Shown: positions 46,901-55,400 of the stretch, piece by piece | Numbering within the stretch: the stretch's first letter is position 1 | How the letters are laid out: every line of letters starts with the position of its first letter | Assembly (NCBI GenBank): GCA_013396635.1 | Contig: WBMW01001305.1 | Coordinates: 486,811 to 550,810, forward strand | Length of the DNA stretch: 64,000 nucleotides | Origin: Penelope pileata | Lineage: Eukaryota; Chordata; Aves; Galliformes; Cracidae | Reading direction: 5' to 3' | Translations under genes and position numbers: made by a program | The notes under the pieces: model-generated | What the model was told of the DNA's origin: nothing | What the model saw: the letters and a program-made list of their open reading frames with translations, nothing else | Databases searched by the model: none

Positions 46901-48470
46901 GCACTCACTTTTACAGGTAGGTTCAGGCTCGGATTAGATGACCGTCCAGCACTCAGTTTGTCAGGGAGGTGGTGGCAGTTCTATGTGACAGCACTAACAG
47001 ATGCCTTTAGGACATAGTTTGTCGTAGTTATGCTTTTGGAGGAAGAAGGCTTTTCTCTGTCTTTATAGTTAGAAATTAGAGTTAGAAGTTTGAGCCTTGC
47101 TGGAGACTTGAGGACAGGAGTACTGGCAGTGATGAACAAATGATGGGAAAAAATTTCCGTGCACTTTAGTGTATTCTGAAAGCACGTTCCATTTTGGCAC
47201 GTGAAAAATAGACTACTTCACCTGTAAATTAAGCAAGTCTGATATAGAAATGCAAATGGAATAATACTTTTTCCTGAGGCATTATTCAGGATAAAAATAG
47301 CATGTTAATCTATAAGAGCTAGTTGGAATATATAACATCTTGTGTGGTCAAAGATAGAGTTACGTGTGCTTATATACTTAAAAAAAACAAAACAAAACAA
47401 CTCTACCAAGCAAAATGAAAAATCCCCAAGCTTTTTAATTTCAAACAATCCAGTTTGTTGCTAGGTACCACCCATGGCTTTCATCTTTGTTTAACATATG
47501 TCTGTGCTTGGTTTAGTTCAATTTTCCCTTCGTTGAGACATACACAGTTCAAGAAGTTAAAGTGCAACCGAGAATCAAAAGTGGGCTCGATGCCAAAGAA
47601 AATACATATTTGAATGCCACTTCTGCAGAAGGAAATTACCCGTGGAATATAGATGGGGACTTAATGGAAGCATCAGAAGTTCATGTTCGGTAAGGCTAAG
47701 GATTATGTTTATGGACAGTACACCTGTAGTGGACTAGTGCTACAATCTTACATGTATATACACAAATTACACCAAAATTGGGTCTTGTAAGTACTGTAAG
47801 AATAGTATTTTTGCATCCTGCTGTGCATCTCTGCCTTTGTGCATATCTCTGGTAAGGTCTGTGACTCACATGGCCTGCCAGCCCCTCTTCCCCCCTTTCT
47901 GCCCATTACTCACCATTCTGTTCCTCAGAGGAGAACAGATGAAAGTAGAGTCCAGTGAGTGCTGGGAGGAGTGAGTTTGGGTATGAGGATCCCTGCTTGG
48001 AAAACCCTGTTGGTAACCTTAATAAAAACGTAGTTGTTCAATTGTGAGAAACTTAGTGTCCATATGTAGGATCAAATAAGTAACGTTAATGAATACACAG
48101 GGAAATAGAAGGATTAGCAGTAGAAATAAATGGGAAGTGGCTCATTTTTCTGCAACCTGCACAGCATTGCAATAACATAGTCTGAGCTACAGAAGGCCGA
48201 TAATGTTACAGGATGGCTGAGAAAGTAACGCATGCTTGTAGAGATGACCTTGAAGGAGGTGTCAAAATGTAATTCATGCAGTTTTATTCCAGATAGTGGT
48301 TCATGCACATTTGTTAAAAAATAAAATAGACACATGGCAAGACCTCGTGACTTGATGAAACTGACAGTTTGGCTTCCTCACTTCACAGGGTGCATCCTCA
48401 ACTTATTAATCTCTATGGAGTGAACACTGATGGCCTGGAGAGTTCCAAAGCAACATGCAATTGCATTTAG
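19663..48470 (+). CDS. CERKL: Ceramide kinase-like protein, coding exons 2-13 (exon 1 not found)
   Basis: CERKL is a homologue of ceramide kinase with a diacylglycerol-kinase-type catalytic fold. Ceramide kinase activity has not been clearly shown for mammalian CERKL. In human it is linked to retinitis pigmentosa (RP26) and to protecting photoreceptors from oxidative stress. Twelve exons were joined by hand: 19663-19905, 26247-26378, 31740-31803, 34483-34625, 40504-40578, 42231-42408, 42640-42708, 43056-43084, 43169-43277, 46214-46310, 47517-47689 and 48389-48470. All have AG acceptors and GT donors, reading phase is continuous with no internal stop, and together they encode about 464 residues. 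Visible hallmarks are KLKRR (nuclear localisation motif in human), VCVGGDGSVSEVAH (nucleotide-binding loop), PLGVIPAGTTN and GFSAMFGFGARTLALAEK. The first exon is missing or misassembled near 118. Convergent ITGA4 downstream supports the identity. Confidence 0.97.
21434..21453. repeat. Compound tract C10-T10
   Basis: Ten C are followed directly by ten T. On the reverse strand this reads A10-G10, the same A-then-G polarity as the tract at 8635. Confidence 0.85.
23375..23443. repeat. Cluster of three short palindromes
   Basis: A perfect 20-bp palindrome AAACTTCATGCATGAAGTTT lies at 23375-23394. An 8-bp inverted repeat with a one-base spacer (TTAATGTT/AACATTAA) is at 23406-23422. A perfect 12-bp palindrome GTTAATATTAAC is at 23432-23443. 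Confidence 0.85.
25311..25381 (+). mobile_element. CR1 LINE tail fragment
   Basis: This short 5'-truncated CR1 3' end runs from TTGGGGTTGGACTTGATGAT through GGTCCCTTCCAACCCCTACA to a tail of TTCTGTG-type repeats at 25361-25381. It is in sense orientation with CERKL. Confidence 0.88.
26247..26378 (+). CDS. CERKL: CERKL exon 3
   Basis: The exon follows the acceptor TTTCAG and precedes the donor GTAAGT. It is 132 nt, phase 1 to 1. It encodes the start of the kinase-like domain: RPKSLKVFVNPSSHRREAT, then HVYYEQVAPLFKLADIKTDV. The N-P-x-S/G element after a beta strand is typical of the diacylglycerol/sphingosine/ceramide kinase fold. Confidence 0.96.
28776..28802. other. Assembly gap (27 N)
   Basis: Twenty-seven N are followed three bases later by C17 (28806-28822) and T11 (28823-28833). 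The gap is probably a sequencing failure at the homopolymer tract. No coding sequence is affected on the evidence of the flanking exons. Confidence 0.95.
28806..28833. repeat. Compound tract C17-T11
   Basis: A long C run passes directly into a T run next to the assembly gap. The true length is uncertain. Confidence 0.85.
31740..31803 (+). CDS. CERKL: CERKL exon 4
   Basis: The exon follows the acceptor TTTCCACAG and precedes the donor GTAAGTC. It is 64 nt, phase 1 to 2. It encodes the conserved TEYEGHALSVLKECELQAFDG stretch (shared by exon 4 and its end codon), which matches mammalian CERKL closely. Confidence 0.96.
31804..34482 (+). other. CERKL intron 4
   Basis: This 2.7-kb intron has short spurious reading frames and a T-rich tract near 33461-33490. 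No gene or mobile element is recognised. Confidence 0.6.
34483..34625 (+). CDS. CERKL: CERKL exon 5 (nucleotide-binding loop)
   Basis: The exon follows the acceptor CATAATAG and precedes the donor GTGAGG. It is 143 nt, phase 2 to 1. It carries VVCVGGDGSVSEVAHGLLLK, the GGDG loop that contacts ATP in diacylglycerol and ceramide kinases, and ends in APVPLGVIPAG. The residues that define the family signature are intact, so nothing here marks the bird protein as a degenerate kinase domain. Confidence 0.97.
35167..35221. repeat. 12-bp direct repeat followed by an 11-bp-stem hairpin
   Basis: CAGATCTGAAAA occurs at 35167-35178 and 35185-35196. Directly after it, AAGAGGATTTT (35198-35208) and AAAATCCTCTT (35211-35221) form a perfect stem with a two-base loop, in CERKL intron 5. 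Confidence 0.85.
36188..36630 (+). mobile_element. CR1 LINE, 5'-truncated 3' end
   Basis: About 440 bp of the CR1 3' end are present in gene-sense orientation. They encode the C-terminal end of the CR1 reverse-transcriptase ORF (YEERLRELGLFSLEKRRLQG, then DRTRGNDFKLKEGRF) and end in the short repeat tail ATTCTATGATTCTATG. The reading frame shifts near 36465, where the conserved end of the ORF continues in another frame, so the copy is dead. Confidence 0.93.
40504..40578 (+). CDS. CERKL: CERKL exon 6
   Basis: The exon follows the acceptor TTTTGCAG and precedes the donor GTAAAT. It is 75 nt, phase 1 to 1. It encodes TTNILAYTLHGIKHAVTAAL and HIVMG, completing the PAG-T-T-N motif (PAG-S-T-N in human, as I recall). 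The donor is about 30 bp from a CR1 insertion. Confidence 0.95.
40579..42230 (+). other. CERKL intron 6
   Basis: This intron of about 1.65 kb begins with a reverse-oriented CR1 and then continues as featureless AT-rich sequence. Confidence 0.6.
40608..40830 (-). mobile_element. CR1 LINE 3' end, antisense to CERKL
   Basis: About 220 bp of CR1 lie in reverse orientation: the 3' tail (ATCATAGAATGGTTCAGG on +) is at the low end, followed by GGTTGGAAGGGACC in complement. Reverse-strand translation gives the CR1 ORF terminus RHWNRLPREVVDAPSLEVFK. The insertion begins about 30 bp after the exon 6 donor. Confidence 0.93.
42231..42408 (+). CDS. CERKL: CERKL exon 7
   Basis: The exon follows the acceptor GGAATTTTAG and precedes the donor GTATGC. 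It is 178 nt, phase 1 to 2. It encodes VDACTFSTPSKLLRFGFSAM and FGFGARTLALAEKHRWM, the best conserved part of CERKL after the GGDG loop, and ends in the DFAFIKTLADLK stretch. Confidence 0.97.
42640..42708 (+). CDS. CERKL: CERKL exon 8
   Basis: The exon follows the acceptor CTTTTCCAG and precedes the donor GTAAGT. It is 69 nt, phase 2 to 2, after a 231-bp intron. It encodes PEECELSFLPLQVPQEDSHE and ND. The first half matches mammalian CERKL; the second half is a variable, acidic linker. Confidence 0.93.
43056..43084 (+). CDS. CERKL: CERKL exon 9 (29-nt lysine-rich microexon)
   Basis: The exon lies between the acceptor CCTTCTAG and the donor GTGAGC. It is 29 nt, phase 2 to 1, purine-only apart from one C, and contains A9. 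It encodes RKKGKNKKKG with its neighbours' split codons. Skipping it would shift the frame, so it must be included to reach exon 10. Human has a different, less basic linker at this place. Confidence 0.88.
43169..43277 (+). CDS. CERKL: CERKL exon 10
   Basis: The exon follows an 84-bp intron, which is very short for this gene, and the acceptor ATATTTAG; the donor is GTCAGT. It is 109 nt, phase 1 to 2. It encodes DQWHKIQGDFLNVSIMAIPC and LCSMAPRGLAPNTR, strongly conserved with mammals. Confidence 0.97.
43278..46213 (+). other. CERKL intron 10
   Basis: This 2.9-kb intron has no recognised element. It contains a 21-bp imperfect direct repeat around a palindrome at 44923-44993. Confidence 0.6.
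44923..44993. repeat. 21-bp imperfect direct repeat around a palindrome
   Basis: GAATTCTTAGTCATCTCAGAA at 44923-44943 recurs at 44973-44993 with two differences. Between the copies lies the 12-bp palindrome AATTCTAGAATT. The element is in CERKL intron 10. Confidence 0.85.
46214..46310 (+). CDS. CERKL: CERKL exon 11
   Basis: The exon follows the acceptor GCTTTTCAG and precedes the donor GTACTG. It is 97 nt, phase 2 to 0. It encodes LNNGSMALVVVQNTSRTEFI and KHLKRYASVKNQ, nearly identical in pattern to mammalian CERKL. Confidence 0.97.
46311..47516 (+). other. CERKL intron 11
   Basis: This 1.2-kb intron contains a small CpG-dense patch at 46851-46895. Nothing else is recognised. Confidence 0.6.
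47517..47689 (+). CDS. CERKL: CERKL exon 12
   Basis: The exon follows the acceptor TTGGTTTAG and precedes the donor GTAAGG. It is 173 nt, phase 0 to 2. It encodes FNFPFVETYTVQEVKVQPRI, a variable segment, and then the conserved YPWNIDGDLMEASEVHVR close to the C terminus. Confidence 0.97.
47690..48388 (+). other. CERKL intron 12
   Basis: This 0.7-kb intron shows no repeat or other feature that I recognise. Confidence 0.6.
48389..48470 (+). CDS. CERKL: CERKL exon 13 and stop
   Basis: The exon follows the acceptor CACTTCACAG. It encodes VHPQLINLYG, which matches the mammalian end region (LHPRLISLYG as I recall), and then a divergent tail ending ESSKATCNCI before TAG at 48468-48470. The human protein ends differently and has no Cys-rich terminus. 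Confidence 0.95.
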
Positions 48471-48800
48471 AAGGGACACACTGCATGTTCTGTATTAGAG
48501 TGCTTGTCTCACCTGTATGCACTTCTTTCTGAGGTTCCTGTCTTGCACTCACTGAACTCAGTTGTAGCGGAAGGTTATAATATTTCTGGTTTAAAATTTT
48601 TACCAGGTTGTATATTTTTATCAATTTATATTTGACTTTAAGGAAACTTTATTTGACTTAACAAGGAAAAATGAAAAGCGGTTATATGGGTTTCTTTGGT
48701 AAGTTTTGGGTTCTAAAAGGGTCTGTAAGAATAGATGAAAAGTTTTTTGTTTTCTTTAAAATTATCCAAGATTCTGCAATAAATACAGTATGAGGTATTT
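48471..48800 (+). other. CERKL: CERKL 3' untranslated region (putative)
   Basis: This non-coding stretch runs after the stop to the first canonical AATAAA. The 3' end is inferred. A later AATAAA near 48992 offers a longer alternative. Confidence 0.55.
48778..48783 (+). promoter_or_regulatory. CERKL: Candidate CERKL poly(A) signal
   Basis: The hexamer AATAAA lies about 310 bases after the stop. It is followed at about 48805 by a T/G-rich stretch (GTCTGCTGTTGTTACC), as expected for cleavage-factor binding. Confidence 0.5.
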
Positions 48801-50199
48801 TTAAGTCTGCTGTTGTTACCATGTTGTCAGGTTACTCAGCTCAAACAGAACTAGTGAGTGGAGATAAGATACTGCTTAGGCTGAAGAACGGTGGCAAAGT
48901 GTAGATTCCTGATCAGGTATTTCCATTTCTAGGTATCCCTTATCATGTTGCCTTAATATGTTTGCTTTCAAATTGTTTCTAGTCAAACAGTAATAAAAAA
49001 AAGTACATCGATGTGTTATACAGTTTTTCTTTGATAAAAGGTAACTTAAAGACTATTCTTTTTACAACATAAATATTTTAAAATTTTTACTATATTGTAG
49101 AACTGAAGGAATATTAAGCATAGTTTTTGCTGTTGTGGAGAACAAAGTTGTAAAACATAACCTAGAGTAACTGACTCAAATTTTGCCAACTATCTTAAAA
49201 GGCATTTTTATGAGTGACCATTTTGGGTAACTTCTGAAATATTTACTACAACTATTTGAGATAAATATGAGTTAAGACCAGATTCTCAAAGGAAGTCAGT
49301 TCCCAGAAAAATGATGAAAAGTGCCAGCCTGGTGGGTTTGTCTGTCTGTGGGGCCACAGGGCAATGCATGTGGTTCTGTTTGCTTGCCTATGAATCGTTA
49401 TGCAAAGGGCTGGTGCACGGTGGGGTGAAAGCTGCATTGTCTCACGGCTGGCACGAGTTGCTCCGAGTTCTTTGTTCAGTAAGCAGTTGAGTATGCTGTG
49501 AAATCCAGTCATTTAAGATTTTGTTAAATCCCTCTACACGGGATCTGTCTTTTACTTTATTTTAAATCTGGTGAAAAATTCTTACCAGTGATAAATAAGC
49601 CATACAACCAGGTAGTGGTCCTGAGTATTGCAGATGGCTACTTGTTTCCAGCAAGTAACAGCTTGTTCTGAGAATACCTCAAGCAATTCCTCTGGACTAA
49701 TCTGGCCAGTAGAAAAGGCCAAATTTGTAGACAGTAAAATGCAGGGACAATTATTCAGGGGCAATTATTATAGGAACCGTGCAGCTACAATTTGGCACTG
49801 GGGCAGTGACAGCAGAACAGGGTCACAGCAGCCTTCAGACGGGACAGGCAGAGCCCTGCCCAACCTCCTGGCCCAAGCGGTCCAGCTACGAGGTCAGCCC
49901 TGGTTGCTCAGGGCTTTATCCAGGCTGGTCTCAAACCCTCCGAGGAAGGAGATGATGCCACCTCTCTGAGCTCCAGTGCTGGGCTGTCCTCATGGGGAAG
50001 AAGATTTTCCCGATGTCCCATTGGAGCCTCTCATTTCAGTCAATACCTGTCCTCGGAGTCGCAGTGAGTAGCCTCCAGTTACATTGCTATAATTGATACT
50101 ACAGTGCATCGAATATTTTAATGTTTATGGCAATTTAAACTGAAGTTTCCAAAGGTGTATGAGAAGAATACTCCACCACATGCAGTAGATTTAACTGTT
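48801..50199. other. Intergenic region between convergent CERKL and ITGA4
   Basis: The region is AT-rich with no gene, and its boundaries rest on inferred poly(A) sites. It contains an old CR1 fragment at about 49805-50065. A second + strand AATAAA near 48992 could extend the CERKL transcript. Confidence 0.5.
49805..50065 (-). mobile_element. Old, diverged CR1 LINE fragment
   Basis: On the + strand it reads CCTCCTGGCCCAAGCGGTCC, GCTCAGGGCTTTATCCAGGC, GGAAGGAGATGATGCCACC and then TGTCCTCATGGGGAAGAAGA, the reverse complement of the CR1 ORF2 end of an older subfamily. Both edges are approximate and the tail repeat is not visible. Confidence 0.75.
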
Positions 50200-50205
50200 T
50201 TTATT
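50200..50205 (-). promoter_or_regulatory. ITGA4: Candidate ITGA4 poly(A) signal
   Basis: The reverse strand reads AATAAA here. About 20 bases downstream it passes into a G/T-rich segment (TGCATGTGGTGGAGT), the usual arrangement for a cleavage site. Other AATAAA hexamers on this strand are at 51144-51149 and, only a few bases after the stop codon, at 52343-52348. Confidence 0.45.
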
Positions 50206-52355
50206 ACATAATTGAAAATTAACAAAATAACTTGCAAAAGAAACAGCATTCATGTGCTTAACTTTTTGGGGTCCTCTTTAATAAAGTGAAACTGAGTGAT
50301 GCTTTATAACCTTGCTGCCATCGGGACAGTGCACATTCATTTTTGTCAACCTTGTTTATAACAGCTAATTGAATTTTGCTTCATATTGTAAGAATAGGCA
50401 ACCAACATTTACATGTTATTAACAAGAATCTGAATAGAAAGCATTCTAAGGCAACGTTATCACATTTTACTGACTTACATAAACTAATTCAGAGATAAAT
50501 AAAATGCTTTAGTTCCATTTATTTGCATTGCTTGTACTAAAAAATTTTAATGCTTTTTTTCAGCATTTGAGGTATATTTCTATGCTGTAATATCAAACAA
50601 ATTTCTGTTCAAAGATGTTTTGGTTAAAGTGCAAAAATTCACTAAAGCCATTTGGAAGATAAACATTTTGTATGTTTCATAGATGTGCAAGAAAGTATTT
50701 CATTCTTCACACTTCAATACGTTTTTTTTAAAATACATACACATTCATTTGTCTTTACACTGCCTAACATTTTAGAAAAGGTACTTCAGAAGGATCCACA
50801 ACTTTGGCATCAAATCAAGTGAAAGAAAATTACAAAATGGTCCCCAATACCTTTATAACCTGTGGACGATGTGGCTTTTACGGCACTGAAGACAATCCAT
50901 TGGCAGAACTGCTCGTTGAAGGCACTATGCGTTGCTTTTGAGTCCCAGGCTAACTCTCATTCGATGGTGCAGCTTCATAGTGGAGGTATGTATTACATTC
51001 ATTTTTCCTTGCAGTTCAGAAAGACATCAAAGACAGGGCAAGAAGGGCATACTGCTGTTGCAATAGAATTAGTTATTGATGACCTTGTACATTCTGCAGT
51101 TGTACGGGGGAGTAGTCTTTTTTTTTTTCCCTGGATCGTACTATTTATTTCACCAAAGCTAGGTGGCAGTGCAAACTTATCTAGCTGAAGAAACTTCCTG
51201 GAGTAGCAGAGCAGTGGTTTAAACCCTGTTTCTGTTCAGTCATTTGCCTTTTCCTCAGTGGCTTCTTAGGATGCCAGTTTGGATGATAATTAAATAAAAA
51301 CTTCACAAGAACCCAAGCTAGCTCTCAAAATGACTTATTAAATACTTCCAGGTGGACAATCTGAAGATAAAGCTTGGCCCAGTACAGTTGGCATTTGGAG
51401 TACATTTGTTTCTCTGTTTTGTCATCATGTGAAGTCATTCTTTCAGATACTGGAAAAATAACAGTACTAAATACTACTATGATAACTATTATAGAAAATA
51501 TTCAAATAAATAAAAATAAATATTTGCTTAGAAAACCCCTCACATAGAAATATTTCACTGCAGAAGTCCAAAACATCATGGCACTGGTATTTGAGGAGAG
51601 GACAAACCAACTAATTCTGTCATTTTTGCAAGTACCATGTCAAAGATGGCTACAGACTATGATCTCCAATACATTGCTCTTTCTACAGCTGAGAGAGGAT
51701 TCTGTGCTGCATGTCCAGGCTACCACACAGAATTACATGCTCTAAATCCACCTTTGGCTTTCCTGGCTCTGGCTTGCCTGGCTAAGTATCTCCAATACTG
51801 TACAGCTGTGCCCGTGAAGCCAAAGCTTTATGAGGTTACCTTTAGAAGCCCAAGAAAGCTTCTGATGGCTGTTTTCTACATCTGTGCACTCTAGTTATGG
51901 TCCTTCTATTGGTTCAAGCTAATGTACCCTTGTAAAATTGCCAAACCAAGATGAGGCAGGATTTCTTCTTGAATGACTAATCAAAAGATTACTGAAACTT
52001 GAAAATGAATAGAATAACTCATGGTAATGTTTGAGATATTATCCAGGATTGGTCAAACTTTACTTTCTATGACCTCTTTGTTACAGTAAGTAATTATTCT
52101 TTTCTTTAGTGTTCTTCTGTCTGAGATGGTATTTCAAATATTATTGTAAGGCTTCAAAACAGAAACTGATTTACCATTTTCGTGTTAGAAAAACAACTGA
52201 ACGTTTAAGGTGTAGTCTTCAACACAGATCAAGGAAATACACTGTATTTTGTAAGGGCAAATGAGCTCATGACCATTTTTCTTTCACTGGTGTTTCTCCT
52301 GTGAATTACCCTGAACCTTAAATTCTTCATTTCAAAAGAAGTTTTATTTCCCCTC
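50200..52355 (-). other. ITGA4: ITGA4 3' untranslated region (putative)
   Basis: The stretch of about 2.15 kb lies downstream of the alpha-4 stop codon. Its low end is set by the best reverse-strand AATAAA at 50200-50205. Several short reading frames here, including one of 85 codons at 51637-51894 on the + strand, show no recognisable protein. The extent is inferred. Confidence 0.45.
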
Positions 52356-52448
52356 TTAGTCATCTTTGTTCCCACTTGTAAAACTCCAGCTGTCTCTTCC
52401 ATTTCTGTCCTGAGGGACTTGTTTGTATTGCCTTTTGAAGAAGCCAAT
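52356..52448 (-). CDS. ITGA4: ITGA4 last coding exon (cytoplasmic tail)
   Basis: The exon follows the acceptor TGTATTTCAG and encodes IGFFKRQYKQVPQDRNGRDS and WSFTSGNKDD, with stop TAA at 52358-52356. GFFKR is the integrin alpha membrane-proximal motif that clasps the beta tail. RDSWSF aligns with human RDSWSY in the paxillin-binding region, and the Ser phosphorylated by PKA in human (Ser988) is kept. Confidence 0.98.
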   Translation of the reverse strand: MGFFKRQYKQVPQDRNGRDSWSFTSGNKDD

Positions 52449-55400
52449 CTGAAATACAGCAACAGATTCCAAAATTATGTCAGCAAATCTTTGTTATCAA
52501 ATCTAAACAGTACAACGTGAACTAAGTTAAAATGCATGTCTATTGTACTTATGAATAGGTGGTATTTGTCATTGTTTTGCCATACCAAGTAAATCAAGGG
52601 CTACTCATCAATTAAAAAAAGGAGTTGCTTTTTATTTTTATTGTACTTTTTGGGAGGCTAATACTCTCTGCTGTAAGGAGTAAGAACAAACTGACTAGGA
52701 ACTGTCTACAGAATCCAGCGTTTTTTAAAAATGTTAAATGGTAGTAAAACGTTCCAGTTTAATCTATTTCAGGTCTACACCTTCTGGGAAAAATGATGGA
52801 GAAAGTCTGCATGGAGGTAAAGGTAACTAACAGTATTGCAACTGCATGTCCGATAAGCTGCTCCTTTAATAGTTTTCTTTGTTTGCTTATGCACAGGATT
52901 TCTTAGCATTTACGTAGTGGCTTAAATAATTTTACTCTGACAAGAAATTATGTTGTAGATGATTTCTGATCATGTGTCTAGTGACATTAAATGTGGAGCA
53001 CCACCTTGCAAAAGCAATTCAAATATATAAATAGTAATATATAATAAAATTATATAAATTAGTAGATGGCACAGCAATATGGGAAGGGGGCTGCGGTATT
53101 GGATAATGCAGGCTGTAGAATTTGCAGAAGATAAAATGAAGGAAAATAGATAAGTATTTTTGAAAAAAACAAACATTACATTAGGAGTTATGAACAGATA
53201 ATAAAATTTTTATCCTTTAAGCTGCATTAATGGATCCAAAAGTCCACCAACAGTGTGAATTCCTACTTTGAGAACAACGGAGAAATGCTGAAAACCTACC
53301 TTCCATAATATAAGGGAAAGAAGAATAAACAAGGTAATGCCAGCTATTAAGCCTATTCCAATAATTAGCACAGTGACATGGTATTTTGGCTTTTGGTGGT
53401 GCACTCCTTCAAAATAGACCTGAAAAGTGGAAAAGTTTAGTGTTTTTTTTTTTTCCTCTAAAAGATGCTAAAAACAAACTGAGAAAATGAATTTCATTCT
53501 CAAATAATTAACGCTGTATTCAATCTGTATAGTTATATATAGAATTCAACAATTTCAATTGCTGGCTTTTTTTTTTCTAGTTTAACTATTTTATCACAAA
53601 TTCAGTAAGAGAGAATTCTTACATATGCAACTTGCTTGTCCTTCTGTAGTTCAATAACTTTTGCTTTTTTTTCTGGTGAGGCTGTCACTCTTACTTCGAA
53701 CTTCAATGCAGATGCATCATCCTGATTTTAAACAGCAACAAAAAAAACTCTGTATCTTTTAAAAAAAATAACTTCAACACATTAAATCTTACCCAGCAAA
53801 AACGATGATACAGCTGCTCACAGAAACAGAATTGCACACAGACATGGCTTTATGCCCTTTTCTGATCACAAAATAAATTAGTACCAGAACCTGGAGTGAA
53901 GCCTGGCTGGATTTTACTTAACACCAAATCCATGCTGCTTTCTTAGAAAAGCACAGTTATGAGTTGGAATTAAATCTCAATCCTACATAACCCAACCAGA
54001 ATAGGCAAAGTAATATGCACTATATAATAAAGTGATAATCTAAAACACATTTTTAAGTGGTTTCCATTTTCATGTATCACCTTCAAACTTAGCAATGAAA
54101 ACATAAAACATGTAGTATCTACCATTAAATGAATCTAACATTAGTGCTTGCAAAAGAATGTTAATATCTATAAATTTATATGCAGAGAATAATACAAATA
54201 TGCCTTGAAATGTTCCTCTCAAGTATGAGAAATTCATTTGTTACCATTTCTAAAAGTGAAGGAGTAGCCTCCAGGTGCAACTGAACGGTTGCTTCTTTTC
54301 CACTCTCCATGTTTCCAAGCTTGCAGTGTATTTGTAAGCAAAGATTGTCATTTTTCATACAGTACTGTAGAGGGGAGGGAAAGATTAAAACTCAAGTTTA
54401 TCAACTTCTTGATATTAAAGACACTCAGGGAAGGGTAAAGCAAAAGCTCCATGTTTGTTCTTGAAAGGTCAGGGTGTAGCTCTCAGCTGTTACCCTCACT
54501 CTCCACCCATGAACTATTCACCATAGGTGATGAAGGAACAGTACAAGGCAACAAACTAATTGTTATACAACACAACAGGTCATTTTTCATAGAAGATCAT
54601 ACCTTTTAGAGAAAAATGATTATTTTAATAAGTTGGTTATATGTATGTTTGTTTTTACACGGTTATTTCAAATAGCTTATATCAAGAATGATATATAACA
54701 GTGAGGACATGACACCCAGCATCAGAAATATAAAACTCTTAAATACTGCAGCATGAGAGGGCACTCATACTCGGAGAGCTACCACTATTTCACTCAACTC
54801 TGAAGAAGACAGAAAAGCAAGCCTTTACATAGATTATATTGTTTGTCCAAGACTTCAATGCCTGTTTTCATTTGAAAGAAATACTTTTGATACTGTAAGT
54901 GCAGGGATGCTCTCAAGTAGTGTTTGATGCTCTTGTAATGTGCTTGCTTAAAACCCTACGTTAAAATATTGAAATAGATCTAGCTTCTTTTAAGATGAAA
55001 GTATTAAAGCTGTACTTTATTATGAGTTCTAGGATATTGAGATTTCTATCAGAACAAACCCTTGAAAACGTAACATGAGAACAACCATTCTGGTTTGGAC
55101 TATATAGTCAAGTATCTGATCTCCAGCAGGGATGAAGTTGAACAGGCCAGGAACATATGACGTTCTCTCAGCCTCCCAACCATTTTTAGTAGAAGCTTCC
55201 CGAGCCAAAAATGATTTCTGCATATTCAGTAATACTCAATGACTTTCAGACCCATTAACTTATCTGCCTTTGGAATTCAGTGATATTTTTAGCATTCAGA
55301 ACATCCTTCATTAAGAAGTTCCACCATGAGTACCACTTGCCTTTGGTGACACTTGTTTTATGTTGAAAAGGCAATGAATATTTTATCTGCGTACTTCATG

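Noticed and set aside
49628..49969. Open reading frame of 113 codons on the + strand
   Set aside because: It runs into an antisense CR1 fragment and is not protein-like elsewhere.
51637..51894. Open reading frame of 85 codons on the + strand with several cysteines
   Set aside because: It lies antisense within the likely ITGA4 3' UTR, has no signal peptide or known motif, and is short enough for chance.
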